Source: Paeniglutamicibacter cryotolerans
Lineage (GTDB): Bacteria; Actinomycetota; Actinomycetes; Actinomycetales; Micrococcaceae
NCBI RefSeq assembly: GCF_014190875.1
Contig: NZ_JACHVS010000004.1
Span: forward strand, 1-5,220
Length of the DNA: 5,220 nucleotides
Reading direction: 5' to 3'
This document shows positions 4,716-5,220 of this stretch, piece after piece (within the stretch, counting starts at the first letter, position 1; every line of letters starts with the position of its first letter). The notes under the pieces were generated by a model that saw only the letters and a list, made by a program, of their open reading frames with translations, was not told where the DNA came from and made no database searches. Position numbers and translations under genes: made by a program.

Positions 4716-4793
4716 TTTCCTGACCCGATCGATTCGGCTCGGTATTGACATAGCCCACCACCCAGGGGCATTCGGATGGTGAGAGTCAGGAAA
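4716..4793. repeat. Widely spaced 9-bp inverted repeat
   Basis: TTTCCTGAC (4716-4724) and GTCAGGAAA (4785-4793) are perfect complements enclosing 60 bases. The right arm ends 7 bases before the 14-bp inverted repeat at 4801. Confidence 0.6.
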
Positions 4794-4800
4794 CGATGGA

Positions 4801-4851
4801 CCCCCTAGTGAATCGAGACCCACTTACGGCGGGGAAGGATTCACTAGGGGG
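4801..4851. repeat. Perfect 14-bp inverted repeat with 23-base spacer
   Basis: CCCCCTAGTGAATC (4801-4814) and GATTCACTAGGGGG (4838-4851) match without error. A third near-copy, GGATTTCACTAGGG, lies at 4573-4586 with one inserted T, and a weaker GATTCTCTAG lies at 4981-4990. Recurrence of the same half-site points to a protein-binding site, such as a replication initiator, regulator or recombinase, more than to a simple RNA hairpin. Confidence 0.8.
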
Positions 4852-4950
4852 ATCGGGAAAGTTTGATTCGGACGGAGCCGGTCGAGGTTTCCTTAGAACA
4901 CGCTACGGGTATTACTCGCCTGCGTCAGGACTGGGATGTGTTGGTCAGGT

Positions 4951-4977
4951 CGGGAGGGCCGTACACGCCTTCTCCCG
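4951..4977. repeat. Hairpin with CGGGAG/CTCCCG arms
   Basis: CGGGAG (4951-4956) pairs with CTCCCG (4972-4977). The stem continues with GGC (4957-4959) and GCC (4967-4969) across a two-base TT bulge, leaving a 7-base loop. Confidence 0.5.
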
Positions 4978-5013
4978 TTGGATTCTCTAGCGCCCCGAGT
5001 CTGCCTTGATGCG

Positions 5014-5042
5014 CACCGAACCAACTCGGTGAATCCTTTTTT
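5014..5042 (+). terminator. Hairpin followed by T6, candidate intrinsic terminator
   Basis: CACCGA (5014-5019) pairs with TCGGTG (5026-5031) around a 6-base loop. After AATCC comes TTTTTT (5037-5042). This is the only hairpin in the window with a clear T-run, and it points rightward. No convincing + strand gene lies before it, so it would end a non-coding or very short coding transcript. The 5-base gap between stem and T-run weakens the call. Confidence 0.45.
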
Positions 5043-5134
5043 CTCCCTACACCCGGGGACAAGCCGGTGGCCCTTCATCCTGACTCGGCTTCGGCATGCC
5101 GTGGATGGGTAGCGCGCAATCTGCCAGGACTCGC

Positions 5135-5166
5135 GATACACTCATATGGAGTTGTTTATACAAACA
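5135..5166 (+). promoter_or_regulatory. Possible rightward promoter overlapping a short dyad
   Basis: TATACA (5157-5162) is a good -10. GATACA (5135-5140), 16 bases upstream, is a weak -35. The -10 sits inside the 14-base dyad TGTTT-ATAC-AAACA (5153-5166), as expected for an operator-controlled promoter. Transcription would start near 5169, at the foot of the next hairpin. Confidence 0.35.
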
Positions 5167-5169
5167 TCA

Positions 5170-5204
5170 GAATAGCCGAGCGCCTGCCAGGGCCTCGGCT
5201 ATTC
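5170..5204. terminator. 11-bp hairpin at the right edge
   Basis: GAATAGCCGAG (5170-5180) pairs perfectly with CTCGGCTATTC (5194-5204), and partial inner pairing (GCC/GGC) continues the stem. A second small dyad follows, CGCCTT-TT-AAGGCG (5204-5217), whose TTTT could serve as a short U-tail. It may terminate a transcript from either side, or form the 5' hairpin of an RNA started by the promoter just upstream. Confidence 0.55.
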
Positions 5205-5220
5205 GCCTTTTAAGGCGTGT

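Larger units (their letters stand above)
4572..5220. other. 650-base structured region without a convincing gene; possible origin or control region
   Basis: Frames here are short and give unnatural proteins. The stretch instead holds many inverted repeats: a long dyad at 4600-4641, a 9-bp pair spaced 60 bases (4716-4793), a perfect 14-bp pair (4801-4851) with a third near-copy at 4573-4586, hairpins at 4951-4977 and 5014-5042, and a hairpin at 5170-5204. Smaller ones include GGGTAG/CTACCC (4650-4679), TGAAG-GG-CTTCA (4683-4694) and CCGT-TCAG-ACGG (4697-4708). A replication origin, transfer origin or structured RNA would each fit; the sequence alone does not choose. Confidence 0.45.

Noticed and set aside
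4552..4761. Minus-strand frames of 67-69 codons upstream of the HNH gene.
   Set aside because: No ribosome-binding site, and they run through the long dyad and end in the HNH -35 box. Composition is not protein-like.
4741..4780. Rightward promoter at TTGACA 4745-4750.
   Set aside because: No -10-like hexamer at 16-19 bases; the sequence there is GC-rich.
1478..4880. 14-base match TTCGGACGGAGCCG at 1478-1491 and 4867-4880.
   Set aside because: One copy is inside the lipoprotein coding region, with no extended similarity. It could be chance in GC-rich DNA.
4796..4990. 64-codon + strand frame with AGGAAA before its ATG and a T-tailed hairpin after its stop.
   Set aside because: Both arms of the 14-bp inverted repeat fall inside it, the protein looks random (no domain, Gly/Arg-rich), and the TTGACA at 4745 has no matching -10. 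It is possible but not supportable.
1..5220. CRISPR arrays, tRNA or rRNA genes, retron or group I intron signatures.
   Set aside because: No regularly spaced repeats, no T-loop/acceptor pattern, no reverse transcriptase, and no intron core elements that I can recognise by eye.

Overview
The window looks like a piece of an actinobacterial plasmid or plasmid/prophage-like accessory element. The coding DNA is GC-rich; one hand-counted 60-base line inside the recombinase gene has 43 G+C. The recognisable proteins are accessory types: a phage-style C2CH zinc finger, a DNA-binding protein with a coiled coil, a small serine recombinase, a lipoprotein and a zinc-finger HNH nuclease. No housekeeping, structural phage, partition, toxin-antitoxin, relaxase or complete replication gene is visible. 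A small theta-type plasmid of an actinobacterium is my best guess, but the host genus cannot be fixed from the sequence.

Left part (1-1070, + strand): a small zinc-finger ORF whose frame is open to the window edge overlaps, through ATGA, a gene for an N-terminal helix-turn-helix plus coiled-coil protein. A 67-residue unknown gene with a clear ribosome-binding site follows. This could be the tail of a replication operon whose main gene lies to the left, but that is inference.

Middle (1154-3419, - strand): a lipoprotein with an Ser/Thr/Pro-rich repeat linker, a 76-residue helical unknown protein, a 203-residue serine resolvase/invertase, and a single-membrane-span unknown protein with visibly lower GC and a probably leaderless start. 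The 210 bases between the last two are dense in direct and inverted repeats and are the natural candidate for the recombinase's own site. GC-rich hairpins lie 3' of the lipoprotein and the recombinase; read on the minus strand they carry GNRA-type and UNCG-type tetraloops respectively.

Right part (3420-5220): a 300-base gene-free stretch, then an HNH nuclease on the minus strand, then about 650 bases without a convincing gene but full of inverted repeats. These include a perfect 14-bp inverted repeat with a third near-copy, a 42-base imperfect dyad, a hairpin with a T6 tail, and at the right edge a possible promoter followed by an 11-bp hairpin. This is the best candidate for a replication origin or other structured control region.

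I do not see a complete, recognisable novel system. The most useful leads are the repeat cluster before the recombinase, the repeat motif it shares with the membrane-protein promoter, and the structured region at 4572-5220.
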